DNA of 64,000 bases from Odontocerum albicorne (lineage: Eukaryota; Arthropoda; Insecta; Trichoptera; Odontoceridae). The first letter of the stretch is position 1. Every line of letters begins with the position of its first letter. The stretch spans positions 18,771,240 through 18,835,239 of the forward strand of contig OX463863.1 in the NCBI GenBank assembly GCA_949825065.1, in the 5' to 3' direction. The position numbers were made by a program, and so were the translations under genes. This document shows, piece after piece, positions 34,154-49,100 of this stretch. The notes beneath the pieces were generated by a model, which saw only the letters and a program-made list of their open reading frames with translations, did no database searches and had not been told where the DNA came from.

Positions 34154-37100
34154 GTATGTACATATAATTTTTTTTATTCTTCTGTGTTTGGACATCAGAT
34201 GCTGTTCGTATTCTTCAATCAGATTACTATATTAGGTTATATATCTACTGTAACCCTCCACAATACCCATACAGTGGGCAGCCATCATGGCATATTAACT
34301 GTAGCCCTCCAGAATACCCATACAATGGGCAGCTATCATAACATCACCAGTGCGGAAGACCAGCATTTCGAACCCCGCGATGTGTTACTCCCCTCGAACG
34401 ACACAAGTATTTTTTCCACCTAGTATTCAGGAGAATAAGAATACATATGACTTCGGTCAAATATATTTATTTATACGAGATCCAGCAACGACGAATTCTC
34501 CAACGAGATCACATCATCTGGTGTTAGGCGATGGAGGTCCTGCACGCTTCCAGGAAACCCATAAGTGGGCAGCTATCATAGATGTGGTATATAATCCATA
34601 CATATGTAGACAGAAGACAGACCACGAGACTTTCTTATCTCGACAGAGCTCGTTAGCTTATTCTACGTCGTTATTTTGCGAAAAGCGTTTAAGTCTAAAT
34701 ATTGAGTTTTAAGATAAATGCAATTTAAGTTTCGGAGGGCGATGTTAAATCAAGTTATATGACTTTTTACCTTTCCATAACAGCGAAACCATATAACATC
34801 ACTTTTGGACATAAATGTTTTTTCCGTGTGTAGATATTTCAATTTAAATAAATAAATAATAAATAAATATTAGGTTTATTGACAGCAACATAGTATGTAC
34901 AAGATCACACCTGAATAACACTTCTAAAACACATAAATTGCAGACAATACATCAAACACAAAAGCTATCAAAAGGTCTGGGCTCATCTAATAGCATCCCC
35001 TCGGCCAAAATACACCCCACCAATATAGGGCGAACCCAGCCACGGGGACACCAGATGTTTTTCAGCCCACACCCTCAATTTTAAGTAAAATGGCATCAAA
35101 AAGTCATTTTAAGCAAACCCTTTTCGTAGAACAACGACGATATAATGGCCTACTTGTAAAGACGCCAGTATCCCAATCCAGAGTTACATATTCAAATCCT
35201 GCTGCAACACAGATTTAAAAAATATATATTCCAGTCTGGTATTCACTCAAGGCTTCTTTAACATATTTCTTGTTGGTTGAAAGAGATTGTAACATAGCAA
35301 TATTTATTTATTTTACACGTGAACAACAAGTAATTTAATTCGGGCACACAATTTTAATGGATCTGGGTTTGTTGCCTTTCATTTGTCGTGTCCCTAGTAA
35401 ACTAGGCTTTTGTCTGTATCTCACTGAGGACATATAGTATGAAAAAATTAATCGATACTTCTTTCCGATTTTTTGATTATATAAAACCCCGTTGCACATT
35501 CTCATCAAGCTGACAAACAGTGACACTCAATTACATATGTATACATCACGTGAAATCAAACCCCTCACACTTCATCACTCCAGACAGACCAAAACATTCA
35601 TCCCACAATATACCGCACATAATCATAAAATCAAAAATATATACTCGTAAATATAAAACAACAAAAAACACCACACTCAAGAGCTCACACAAACCTTTGC
35701 TACAAGTCATTCCTCTTGCAAGCCCAAGTACTCAAACTCCTGTCGCAATAACAACCACGCTCCGGTCGACGTGATTATCTCGCCAGAATGTATTTTATAT
35801 AGCGAAAGTGTAATGAAAAACAATAACTTCTACGACTTCCTACGTTTCTTTTAGAATTATTCACTTGATCTAACCATACTTTCCTTGGTCTTTCACACGC
35901 CTCACATTTGCACTGTATATATTTTGTTAGTTTTTTTTCATTCATTCGTTCCACATGCTCACATCTCAACTTACTTAAGTTCACGTTCATCCCTTATAAT
36001 TTAATTCCCTATTCTGTCATACATTGTCACTCCATGTATTCTTCTAAATGAACGCATTTCCAAAGAATTCTTCAGTCCCTTTGTTTTAGCCAGCAGTGGC
36101 TACTTTTAGTATTTTTCCCGTCTTCATTTCACTCCCATACAACAGCCTCGACGACCTCCGTGGCCTGGTGGTAAGACGCTTGTCTACCGATCCGGAGGTT
36201 GCGGGTTCGATCCCCGTTGGAATCCAGATTTTTTTAAATGGAATTCCAGTCTGGTTTTCACTTAGGCCCCATTAAAACATCTTTCTGGTTGGTTGGAAGA
36301 GATTGCCATATGGCACAAAACTCGCCAAGTGAAATTAAAAAAAACAAAGTTGGCACCAGAATACTATTATGAACTTATTCTTTACACTCAATGAGGCCTT
36401 AAGTAAAAACCAGACTGCAATCCTTTTATAGAAAAAATGTGTTCCAGCGGGATTTGAACTCGCAACCTCTGAGCTGGATAACAGGCGTCTTATCAACTAG
36501 GCCACGGAAGTCGTCATTATGCGTTCATATATCTTCCAATATGTACCATACATTCGTCTTTAGGTGTAGTGTTCATGTACCACCATAAATTTTGATAAGA
36601 CTTCTCAAAAAGGATTGTCTTCAAGGGTTCTTTATGTTAATTCTTTATAATAATTAATCTCTAAAGCTGCACATGCCACACATTTCACAAGAAACCTTTA
36701 TGTATGATATCTTTCAATATGTGATAGTAATACATTCGTCTTTAGGTGTAGTGTTCATGTACAACCATACATTTTGATAAGACTTCTCAAAAAGGGTTGC
36801 CTTTAATGGATCTCTAAAGCTGCACATGCCACACATTTCACAAGAACCCTTTATGTATGATATCTTTCAATATGTGATAGTAATACATTCGTCTTTAGGT
36901 GTAGTGTTCATGTACAACCATACATTTTGATAAGACTTCTCAAAAAGGATTGTCTTCAAGGGATCTCCAAAGCTGCACACGTCACCCATTTGACATGAAA
37001 CCTTTATGTATCTTCCAATATGTGATATTAATACATTCGGCTTTAGGTGTAGTGTTCATGTACCGCTATAAATTTTGATAAGACTTCTCAAAAAGGATTG

Positions 37101-40100
37101 CATTTGATTTGCGACATCCTTTTCCACTTTTTAATGAGATTTTCTTTACGACTTAATTTTTTTTTTTATATATGTGTATGACAAGACATTTAAGAAATAC
37201 TAATTACATTTAAATACATTTATTACATAACTAATGAAAGAACAACAGGTAATTTAATGTGGACACGCCATTTTAATGCATCTGGGTGTGTGGCTTTCAT
37301 TTGTCGTGTCCCCAGTAAACTAGACTTTTGCCTGTGACATATAACATGGTAACTGAGGACATATAACATGGAAAAATAAATTAATATTTCTCTCCGATTT
37401 TGCATACCACAATAAATAACTCGTTGCACATTCTCATCAACTGGACAAACAGTGACACTCAATAACATATGTACATAAATCACGCGAATCAAACTCCTCA
37501 CAGTTCATCACTCCAGATAGATAAAAAGGTCATCCCAACGACAACACACCACACACAAGAGTTCACATTTGCTATAATTTATTCCTCCTGTAAGCTCAAG
37601 TATTCAAACTGTTGTCGCAATAATAACCACGCTCCGATCCACTGCCTGAATTGTTTGACCTCTTTTGCCTTCATTGAATTCGGCAACCCATTGTATGTCA
37701 TGGGAATAATAATGAGAGATTAATTTATATAGCATCCGGAAATATAAAAAGAGAAACAATTAAAAACCAATAAATTCATCAATTTAAAATCATGCTAAAA
37801 GCATAATGACGACTTTCGTGGCCTAGTCGGTAAGACGCCTGTTATCCAACCCAGAGATTGCGAGTTTAAATCCCGCTGGAACACAATTGAAAAAAAAGGA
37901 TACCAGTCATTGTTTTCACTTAAGACCTCATTGAATGTTTCTGGTTGGTTGGAAGTAATTTTTACATGACAATAAGTCAGTCAGGTTGTATTATGTACAA
38001 CGAAAATGTATACCAGAATATATAACAGAAACAATAAATGCACAATGTTAAAAAAAGCATGGCGCTTCAGTTGATACAACACAGGAATATTCCGACAGGG
38101 ATTCACGACACAGGAATATTCTGACTGATATATACGACACAGGAATATTCCGACAGAGATACATGACACAGGAATATTTAATAAGAAACAAAACCCCAAC
38201 AACTAAACTTGTAAATGATTTTAAGAGAACAAATCTTTCAAGTTTTGCAAGCTTAATTGAAAAATATTGTTTTAGTGAATATCGAAAAGGTTTTGTTCCA
38301 TCGCGATAACGCTAGACCGCACACAGAACAGACAACACTACAAAAAATTAAATACTTTGATTGAGAGCTCCTACCTCATCCTTCTTACTCACCAGATGTT
38401 GCCCAAGTGACTTTAATTTATTTCTGGCGCTTTAGATTTTTTTGTGTGTGAAAATTTAGAGACATTGTAATTTGTTTAGTCAAACACTGTTTATTCTACT
38501 AAACATAACGTTATAACCCTACCGGTTTCAAGGTTTTCACCTCATCATCAGGGATCATATTCCATGCTATGCTATATTATGTCATATAACGTTAGGTTAC
38601 ACTACGTATCCCTCGCTATGCTACAATTATTTTATGTTAGGAGTCTTGTCTGTGCTGTCTCCTAACGATGAGGTGAAACCTTGAAACCGGTGGGATTATT
38701 CCGTTTTTTTAAGTTGAATAAACAATGTTTGACTAAACAAAGTACAAAAATACAATATTCCTAATATTTACTTAGATACAGCAATTTAAGTAAACCAGTG
38801 ACAAACATCAGAATTTCTGATAAAAGCTGTCTTGATTATGATCGAGTCTAATGTTATAATGCACCTATAGTTGTAGACTTTGACTAACATCAGAATTCTT
38901 GGAAAAATCTGTCTTGATTTTGATCGCGTCTAATGTTATAACGCACCTATGGTTACAGATTTTGGCAAGCATCAGAATTCCCGGAAACAACTGTCTTGAT
39001 TTTTATCGGGTCTAATATTAAAACGCATATATGGTTACAGACTTTGATTAACATCAGAATTCCCAAAAAAAATCTGTGTTGATCTTGATCGGGTCTAATG
39101 TTATAACGCACCTATGGTTGAAGACTTTGACAAACACGAGAATTCCCGGAAGAAGCGGTCTTGATTTTGGTCGGGTCTAATGTTATACCGCACCTATAGT
39201 TGCAGACTTTGACAAATATCGAAATTCCCGAAAAAAGCTGTCTTGATTCTGATCGGGTCTAATGTTATAACGCACATATGGTTGCAGAGTTTGATTAACA
39301 TCAGATTTCCTGAAAAAAGCTGTCTTGATTCTGATCGGGTCTAATGTTATAAATCACATATGGTTGCAGAGTTTGATTAACATTTGATTTTGATCGGGTC
39401 TAATGTTATACCGCACCTATAGTTGCAGACTTTGACAAATATCGAAATTCCCGAAAAAAGCTGTCTTGATTTTGATCGGGTCTAATGTTATAACGCACTT
39501 ATGGTTGCAGACTTTGGCAAGCCTCAGAGTTCCCGGTAAAAATTGTCTTGATTTTTATCGGGTCTAATGTTATAACGCACCTATGGTTGCAGACTTTGAC
39601 AAACATCAGAATTCTCGGAAAAAGCAGTCTTGATTTTTATCGGGTCTAATGTTATACGCACCTATGGTTGAAGACTTTGACAAACATCAGAATTCCTGGA
39701 AAAATCTGTCTTGATTCTGATCAGGTCTAATGTTATAATGCACCTATGGTTGCAGACTGACAAATATCGAAATTCCCGAAAAAAGCTGTCTTGATTCTGA
39801 TCGGGTCTTATGTTATAAAGCACATATGTTTGAAGAGTTTGATAAACATCAGAATTCCCGTAAAAAACTGTCTTGATTTTGATCGGGTCAAATGTTATAA
39901 CGCACTTATGGTTGCAGACTTTGGCAAGCATCAGAATTCCCGGAAAAAACTGTCCTGATTTTTATCGGGTCTAATGTTATAACGCACCTATGGTTGCAGA
40001 CTTTGACAAACATCAGAATTCCCGGAAAAAGCAGTCTTGATTTTTATCGGATCTAATGTTATAACGCACCTATGGTTGCAGACTTTGACAAATATCGAAA

Positions 40101-43100
40101 TTCCCGGAAAAAGCTGTCTTGATTCTGATTGGGTCTAATGTTGTAACGCACCTATGGTTGCAGGCTTTGACAAACATCAGTATCCCTGAAAAAAACTTGA
40201 TTAAGATCGAGTCTAATGATATAACGCACCTATGGCTGCAGACTTCGACAAACATCAAAATTCCTGGAAAAGCCGTCTTGATTTAGATCGGGTCTAATGT
40301 TATAACGCACTTATGGTTGCAGACTTCGACAAACATCAAAATTCCTGGAAAAGCTGTCTTGATTTTGATCGGGTCTAATGTTATAACGCACTTATGTATG
40401 CAGACTTCGACAAACATAAGAATTCCTGGAAAAAGCTGTATTGATTTTGATCGGGTCTAATGTTATAACGTACCTATGGTTGCAGACTTAAACAAACATC
40501 TGAATTCCTGGAAAAAGCAGTCTTGATTTTGATGGGGTCTAGTGTTATACCGCACCCATGGTTGCAGACTTTGACAAACATGAGAAATCCTAGAAGACTC
40601 TTAAATTAGATTGGGTCTAATGTTAAAACGCACCTATGGTTGCAGACTTTGGCAAACATCAGAATTCCCGGAAAAAGCTGTCTTGACTTTTATCGGGTCT
40701 AATGTTATAACGCACCTATGGTTGCAGACTTTGGCCAACATCAGAAACCCCAGAAAATACTGTCTTGATTTTTATCAGGACTAATGTTATAACGCACCTA
40801 TGGTTGCAGATTTCGACAAACATCAGAATTCCTGGGAAAAACTGTCTTGATTTTGATCGGGTCTAATGTTATAACGCACATATGGTTGCAGACTTTGGCA
40901 AACATCAGAATTTCCGGAAAAAGCAGTCTTGATTTTGATCGGGTCTAATTTTATACCGCACCTATAGTTGCAGACTTTGACAAATATCGAAATTCCCGAA
41001 CAAAGCTGTCTTGATTCTGATCGGGTCTAATGTTATAATGCACATATGGTTGCAGAGTTTGATAAACATCAGATTTCCCGAAAAAAGCTCTCTTGATTTT
41101 GATCGGGTCTAATGTTATAACGCACCTATGGTTGCAGACTTTGGCAAGCATCATAATTCCCGGTAAAAACTGTCTTGATTATTATCGGGTCTAATGTTAT
41201 AACGCACCTATGGTTCCAGACTTTGACAAACATCAGAATTCCCGGAAAAAGCAGTGTTGATTTTTATCTGGTCTAATTTTATACGCACCTACGGCTGCAG
41301 ACTTTGACAAACACGAAAATTTCCGGAAGAAGCGGTCTTGATTTGGATCGGGTCTAATGTTATAACGCACCTGTGGTTGCAGACTTTGACAAACATCAGA
41401 ATTCCTGGGAAAAAACTGTCTTGATTTTGATCGGGTCTAATGTTATAACGCACATATGGTTCCAGAGTTTGATTAACGTCAGAATTCCCGGAAAAAGCCG
41501 TTTTAATTTTGATCGGGTCTAATGTTATACCGCACTTATAGTTGCAGACTTTGACAAAAATCGAAATTCCCGAAAAAAACTGTCTTGATTCTGATCGGGT
41601 CTTATGTTATAAAGCACATATGGTTGCAGAGTTTCATTAACATCAGATTTCCCGAAAAAAGCTGTCTTGATTTTGATCGGGTCTAATGTTATAACGCACC
41701 TATGGTTGCAGACTTTGGCAAGCATCAGAATTATCGGTAAAAACTGTCTTGATTTTTATCGGGTCTAATGTAATAACGCACCTTTGGTTGCAGACTTTGA
41801 CAAACATCTGAATTTCTGGAAAACTCTGTCTTGATTTTGATCGGGTCTAATGTTATAACGCACCTATGGCTGCAGACTTTGACAAACACGAGAATTCCCG
41901 GAAGAAGCGGTCTTGATTTTGATCGGGTCTAATGTTGTAACGCACCTTTGATTGCAGACTTTGACAAATATCGAAATAACCGGAAAAAGTTGTCTTGATT
42001 CTGATTGGGTCTAATGTTATAACGCACCTATAGTTGCAGATTTTGACTAACATCAGAATTTCCGGTAAAAACTGTCTTGATTATTATCGGGTCTAATGTT
42101 ATAACGCACCTATGGTTCCAGACTTTGACAAACATCAGAATTCCCGGAAAAAGCAGTGTTGATTTAGATGGGATCTAATATTAAAACGCACATATGGTTG
42201 CACACTTTGATTTACATCAGAATTCCCGGAAAACGCTGATTCTGATTGGGTCTAATGTTATAACGCACCTTTTGTTGCAGACTTTGGCAAACATCAGAAT
42301 TCCCGGAAAAAACTGTCTTGATTTTGATCGGGTCTAATGCTTTAACGCACATATGGTTCCAGAGTTTGATTAACGTCAGAATTCCCGGAAAAAGCAGCCT
42401 CAATTTTGATTGGGTCTAATGTTATACCGCACCTATAGTTGCAGACTTTGACAAATATCGAAATTCCCAAAAAAAGCTGTTTTGATTCTGATCGGGTCTA
42501 ATGTTATAACGCACATATGGTTGCAGAGTTTGATTAACATCAGATTTCCCGAAAAAAGCTGTCTTGATTTTGATCGGGTCTAATGTTATAACGCACCTAT
42601 GGTTGCAGACTTTGGCAAGCATCAGAATTACCGGTAAAAACTGTCTTGATTTTTATCGGGTCTAATGTTATAACGCACCTATGGCTGCAGACTTTAACAA
42701 ACATCAGAATTCCTGGAATAAGCAGTCTTGATTTTGATCGGGTCTAGTGTTATAACGCACCTATGGCTGCAGACTTTGACATGCACGAAAATTCCCGGAA
42801 GAAGCGGTCTTGATTTTGATCGGGTCTAATGTTATAACGCACCTATGGTTGCAGACTTTGGCAAACATCAGAAATCCCGGAAAATACTGTCTTGATTTTA
42901 ATTGGGTCTAATGTTATAAGCACCTTTGGATGCAGACTTTGACAAACATTCTAATTCCGGGAAAAATCTGTCTTGATTTTGATCGGGTCTAATGTTATAA
43001 CGCACCTATGGTTGCAGACATTGACAAACACGAGAATTCCCGGAAGAAGCGGTCTTGACTTTGATCGGGTCTAATGTTGTAACGCACCTATGGTTGCAGA

Positions 43101-46100
43101 CTTTGACAAATATCGAAATAACCGGAAAAAGCTGTCTTGATTCTGATTGGGTCTAATGGTATAACGCACCTATAGTTGCAGATTTTGACTAACATCATAA
43201 ATTCCGGAAAACGTTGTCTTGATTATGTTCGGGTCTAATGTTATAACGCACCTATCATTGCAGACTTTGACAAACATCAGAATTCCCGGAAAAAAACTGT
43301 CTATATTTTGATGGGATCTAATATTTAAACGCACATATGGTTGCATACTTTGATTAACATCAGAATTCCCGGAAAACGCTGATTCTGATTGGGTCTAATG
43401 TTATAACGCACCTTTTGTTGCAGACTTTGGCAAACATCAGAATTCCCGGAAAAAACTGTCTTGATTTTTATCGGGTCTAATGTTATAACGCACCTACGGT
43501 TGCAGACTTCGACAAACATCAGAATTCCTGGAAAAAAACTGTCTTTATTTTAATCGGGTCTAATGTAATAACGCACATTTGGTTGCAGACTTTGACAAAC
43601 ATCAGAATTTCAGGAAAAATCTGTCTTGATTTTAATCGGGTCTAATGTTGTAACACACTTATGGCTGCAGACTTTGACAAACACGAGAATTCCCGGAGGA
43701 CGCGGTCTTGATTTTGATCGGGTCTTATGTTATAACGCACCTGTGGTTGCAGACTTAGAAAAATATCGAAATTCCCGAAAAAAGCTGTCTTGATTCTGAT
43801 TGGGTCTATTTTTATATAGCACATATGGTTGCAGAGTTTAATTAACATCAAATTTCCCGGAAAAAGCTATCTTAATTTTGATCGGGTCTAATGTTATAAC
43901 GCACGTATGGTTGCAGACTTTGGCAAGCATCAGAATTCACGGTAAAAACTGTCTTGATTTTGATCGGGTCTAAAGTTATAATGCACCAATGGTTGCAGAC
44001 TTTGACAAACATCAGAATTCCTGGAATAAGCAGTCTTGATTTTGATTGGGGCTAGTGTTATAACGCACCTTTGGTTGCAGACTTTGACAAACATCAGAAT
44101 TCCTGGAAAATGCAGTCTTGATTTTGATCGGGTCTAGTGTTATAACGCACCTATGGTTGCAGACTTTGACAAACATGAGAATTCCTGGAAGACTCTTAAA
44201 ATTAGATCGGGTCTTATGTTATAACGCACCTATGGTTGCAGACTTTGGTAAACATCAGAATTCCCGGAAAAAACTGTCTTGATTTTTATCGGGTCAAATG
44301 TTATACACAGACTTTGACAAACATCACAATTCTCAGAAAAAGCTGTCTTGATTTTGATTGGGTCTAGTGTTATAACGCACCTATGGTTGCAGACTTTGAC
44401 AAACATGGAAATTCCCTTAAAAATATGTCTTGATTCTGATCGGATCTAATGTAATAACGCACCTATGGTTGCAGGCTTTGACAAACAGGGAAATTCCCTT
44501 AAAAATATGTCTTGATTCTGATCGGATCTAATGTAATAACGCACCGTTGGTTGCAGGCTTTGACAAACACCAAAATTCCCGGAGAATACGGTATCGATTT
44601 TGATCGGGTCTTATGTTAATACGCACCTACGGTTGCAGATTTTGAAAAACATCAGAATCCCTGGAAAAGACTTGATTAAGATCGGGTCTAATTTTTTAAC
44701 GCACCTATGGTTGCAATATTCGACAAACATCAGAATTCCTTGAAAAAGCTGTCTTGATTTTGATCGGGATCTAATATTAAAACGCACATATGGTTGCACA
44801 CTTTGATTAACATCAGAATTCCCGGAAAACGCTGATTCTGATTGGGTCTAATGTTATAACGCACCTTTTGTTGCAGACTTTGGCAAACATCAGAATTCCC
44901 GGAAAAAACTCTCTTGATTTTTATCAGGTCTAATGTTATAACGCACCTACGGTTGCAGACTTCGACAAACATCAGAATTCCTGGAAAAAACTGTCTTGAT
45001 TTTAATCGGGTCTAATGTAATAACGCACCTTTGTTTGCAGACTTTGACAAACATCAGAATTTCTGGAAAAATCTGTCTTGATTTTGATCGGGTCTAATGT
45101 TAAAACGCACCTATGGTTGCAGACTTCGACAAACATCAGAATCCCTAGAAAAGACTTATTTTAAAACGCAACTGTGGTTGTAGATTTTGCACTCATAAAT
45201 CAGAGCAATCATGCATATAAATACTATACAATGTATGCACAGGCGGTTTTTCATTTCGTTTGATGAGTGATACGTAACGTCTCAATAGCATTGTTGCATT
45301 TTATTGTCGAAACAATAATTTATACGCTATGTCCCTGTTGTACAATGCAGAGAAAACAGACTTCCATTCAATTCTTCCATTATTGTATAATACCCCTAAC
45401 TGTCCCGCCACCCTCTCTTATCTCGCTGAAAATTTTAAGCGTCTTTCCTATCATGGGCATGCGATACGCACAGACAGAGATTGTGTATTGGCATTCCCAG
45501 TTCGCCACTCTTATTTTTTGGCATCGTCCTTAATTGTCCGTGCAGTGATACTCTGGAACCAGTTACAAACCAATGTGATACTCCCTCCTTCCTTGGCATG
45601 CTTTAAGAAGCGACTGAAAAAATCTCTTAATTTCTAGTCAGTAAAATAACGTGTTTCATTCCTGATTTATCTCACCTCTCCTCTCCCCCACCCCTTCCTT
45701 TCCCTTTGATTGATGATATCTCACTTTTACTTTTAAAATGTAAAGTCCATAAATTTCATGAATATGAATGATCTTTTGAATGTTTTTTTGTGACCATGTA
45801 ACTTGCTTTATTTGCTTTCTCTAGTTGCTTGGAAGAGATTGCCGCCTGGCAATAAACCTGCCGGATTGTTAATACAATGAAGTGTTAGATAAATAAATAT
45901 CATTTATACATTTTACATTTGATACAATTACATCTTTACTATGCTATGTTATGTCACGATACAATAGGTTATGTTACATAACATTGCGATACATATTCCT
46001 CACTAAGCTATGTAACGTCACGTTACAATAGGTTACGTTACATAGCATTGCGTTACATATTCTTCACTAAACTATGTTGTGTCCCGCTACAATAGATTAT

Positions 46101-49100
46101 GTTATATAACATTGAAGAGCATATTCCTCACTATGCTATGTTATGTCACGTTACAATAGATAACGATACATAAGATTGTGTTGCATATTCTTCACTATGC
46201 TATGTTATGTCACGCTGTAATATGTTACGATACATAACATTGTGTTGCATATTCTTCACTATGCTATGTTATGTCACGCTATAATATGTTACGATACATA
46301 ACATTGTGTTGCATATTCTTCACTATGCTTTGTTATGTCACGTTATAATAGGTTACGATACATAACATTGTGTTGCATATTCTTCACTATGCTATGTTAT
46401 GTCACGTTACAATAGGTTACGATACATAAGATTGTGTTGCATATTCTTCACTATGCTATGTTATGTCACGCTATAATATGTTACGATACATAACATTGTG
46501 TTGCATATTCTTCACTATGCTTTGTTATGTCACGTTATAATAGGTTACGATACATAACATTGTGTTGCATATTCTTCACTATGCTATGTTATGTCACGTT
46601 ACAATAGGTTACGATACATAAGATTGTGTTGTATATTCTTCACTATGCTATGTTATGTCACGCTATAATATGTTACGATACATAACATTGTGTTGCATAT
46701 TCTTCACTATGCTATGTTATGTCACGTTATAATAGGTTACGATACATAACATTGTGTTGCATATTCTTCACTATGCTATGTTATGTCACGTTACAATAGG
46801 TTACGTAACATAACATTGTGTTACATATTCCTCACTATGCTATGTTATGTCACGTTACAATAGGTTACGATACATAGCATTGCGTTACATATTCCTCACT
46901 ATGCTGTGTTATATCACGTTACAATAGGTAACGTTACATTACATTGCGTTACACATTCCTCACTAAGCTATGTTATGTCACGCTACAATAGGTTATGTAA
47001 CATAACATTGAACAGTATATTATGTACTATGCTATGTCACGTTATGGTAGGTTACGTTGCGTAACATTGAGTTTCATATTGCTCGCTACGCTATGTAATG
47101 CCATTACGTTACATAGCATTGTGTTGTAATTTACATACCATTTTATGTCACGTCACTTTAGATTACGTTACAGGACATTGCATTACACTATACTATATTA
47201 TGTCACATAACTTTACGTTAAATTACATACTCGTTCGTTATGCTATTTAATGTCACGTTACATAACATTGTCTTGCACATTACATATTATGCTATGTTAT
47301 CCCAAGTTACGGTAGGTTACATAAAATAAGATTGCGTTCCATATTCCACGTTGTGCTATGTCATGTCACGTAATGGTAGGTTACATAACATATCCCTCGT
47401 TATGCTATGTTATGTTATATTGCGTATCTCATGATACGCAGTATTATGTTACGTAACGTAATTTTGAATATATTTCCAGAGATCTCCTCACCCAGCTCGC
47501 AACCCTAGTGCCCACGAAGAACAGCCTCCAGAAGTGCTTGAAGGCGGCTCTGTTGACCAGCATTAACGGCACCTCGGAGATAGAACAGGACTTGGCGGAT
47601 GCACTCATCATCATCTCGCATACAAGTCAGATCTTCGACATGAAACCGAGTGCTTGCCCATTCGCTGAGGTGAATATCCATTTATATTCCTTCATGTCTA
47701 CTATCCAACACTTCCGCCATTGTAACACAATCCCTTTCACGTTTGTAACACGATCACTTCCACATTGTAACACTATTACTTCCACATTTATAACACTATC
47801 ACTTCCACATTTGTAACACGATCACTTTCACGTTTGAAACACGATCACTTCCACATTCGTAACACTATTACTTCTACATTTATAACACGATCCCTTTCAC
47901 GTTTATAACAATTTATAAAACTATCACTTCCACAATTGTAACACGATCACTTCCACATTCGTAACACTATTACTTCCACATTTATAACACTATCACTTCC
48001 ACATTTGTAACACGATCACTTCCACATTTATTACACTATCACTCCGACATTTATAACACGATCACTCTCACGTTTGTAAGACGATCACTTCCACAGTTAT
48101 AACATTATCACTTTCACGTTTGTAACACGATCACTTCCACATTCGTAACACTATTACTGCCACATTTATAACACTATTACTTCCACATTTGTAACACGAT
48201 CACTTCTACGTTTGTACCACTATTACTTCCACATTTATAACACTATCACTTCCACGTTTGCAACACGAACACTTCCACGTTTGTACCACTATTACTTCCA
48301 CGTTTATAACACTATCACTTCCACGTTTGTAACACGATCACTTCCACATTTGTAACACGATCACTTGCACATTTGTAACACGATCACAATTCGTAACACT
48401 ATTACTTCCACATTTATATCACTATCACTTCCATGTTTGTAACACGATCACTTCCACGTTTGTAACACGATCAATTTCACATTCGCAACACTATTACTTC
48501 TACATTTATAACAATTTATAACACTATCACTTTCACAATTGTAACATAATCCGTCTTGATTATATGTTTGAAGATCCGCTTCTCAAAAACTTCGATTCGT
48601 TGTGATGTCTGTTTCAGTGTCCACGCCTCCATCCCATAAAGGAGAATTGAGAAGATATGACATTGATCAATATACATTCTAAATTCCAAACTCGCGTTTT
48701 GTTTGTTTTCTTTCTTCTCTTCTTTATCAAGTGCTCAATACTCAGTGTCGAGTTATTCTTCTATGTCTCAAACTGGGCGCACCCCCCCACCCCCCCTCTC
48801 CATTCCTCCCGATCAATGGCTTGATGAATATTTCTAGCTCTTTATCACAGAGGATCCTGTTAGCTTCATTTATTTGATTCGTTCACCTTATTTTTGCTCG
48901 CCTTTCCTTAACTGTCCCCGCAATCCGACTTTCATATTTTTTGTAGTAACACGTCCAAAGTACGTAAGGTAGTGGTTCATAACCGGTCAGGTGCCTTAAG
49001 CGAGTTTACTCGCTCTCTGTTGCTGTGTCCGTGGGGCCGGACAAACAAAATTAACGAGGTAAATCGCTCAACATTATGCCTGTTTCTAGCCAATGTTTAG

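Noticed and set aside
33959..34423. 154-codon open frame over the promoter and exon 1
   Set aside because: It is in another frame than the signal peptide, starts before or at the likely transcription start and shows no family features.
36150..36225. Functional tRNA gene
   Set aside because: A and B boxes are present, but the sequence continues into a SINE body and tail found at several places, and I could not fold a proper acceptor stem by eye.
39662..44972. Minus-strand frames of 60-90 codons in the 82-bp array
   Set aside because: All share the same repeated residues (CNHRCVITLDPIKIKT) and derive from the satellite.
47508..47816. Single-exon gene reading through the exon 2 donor
   Set aside because: The downstream part is 24-bp minisatellite; the GAG|GTGAAT donor and the phase match to exon 3 explain the coding part.
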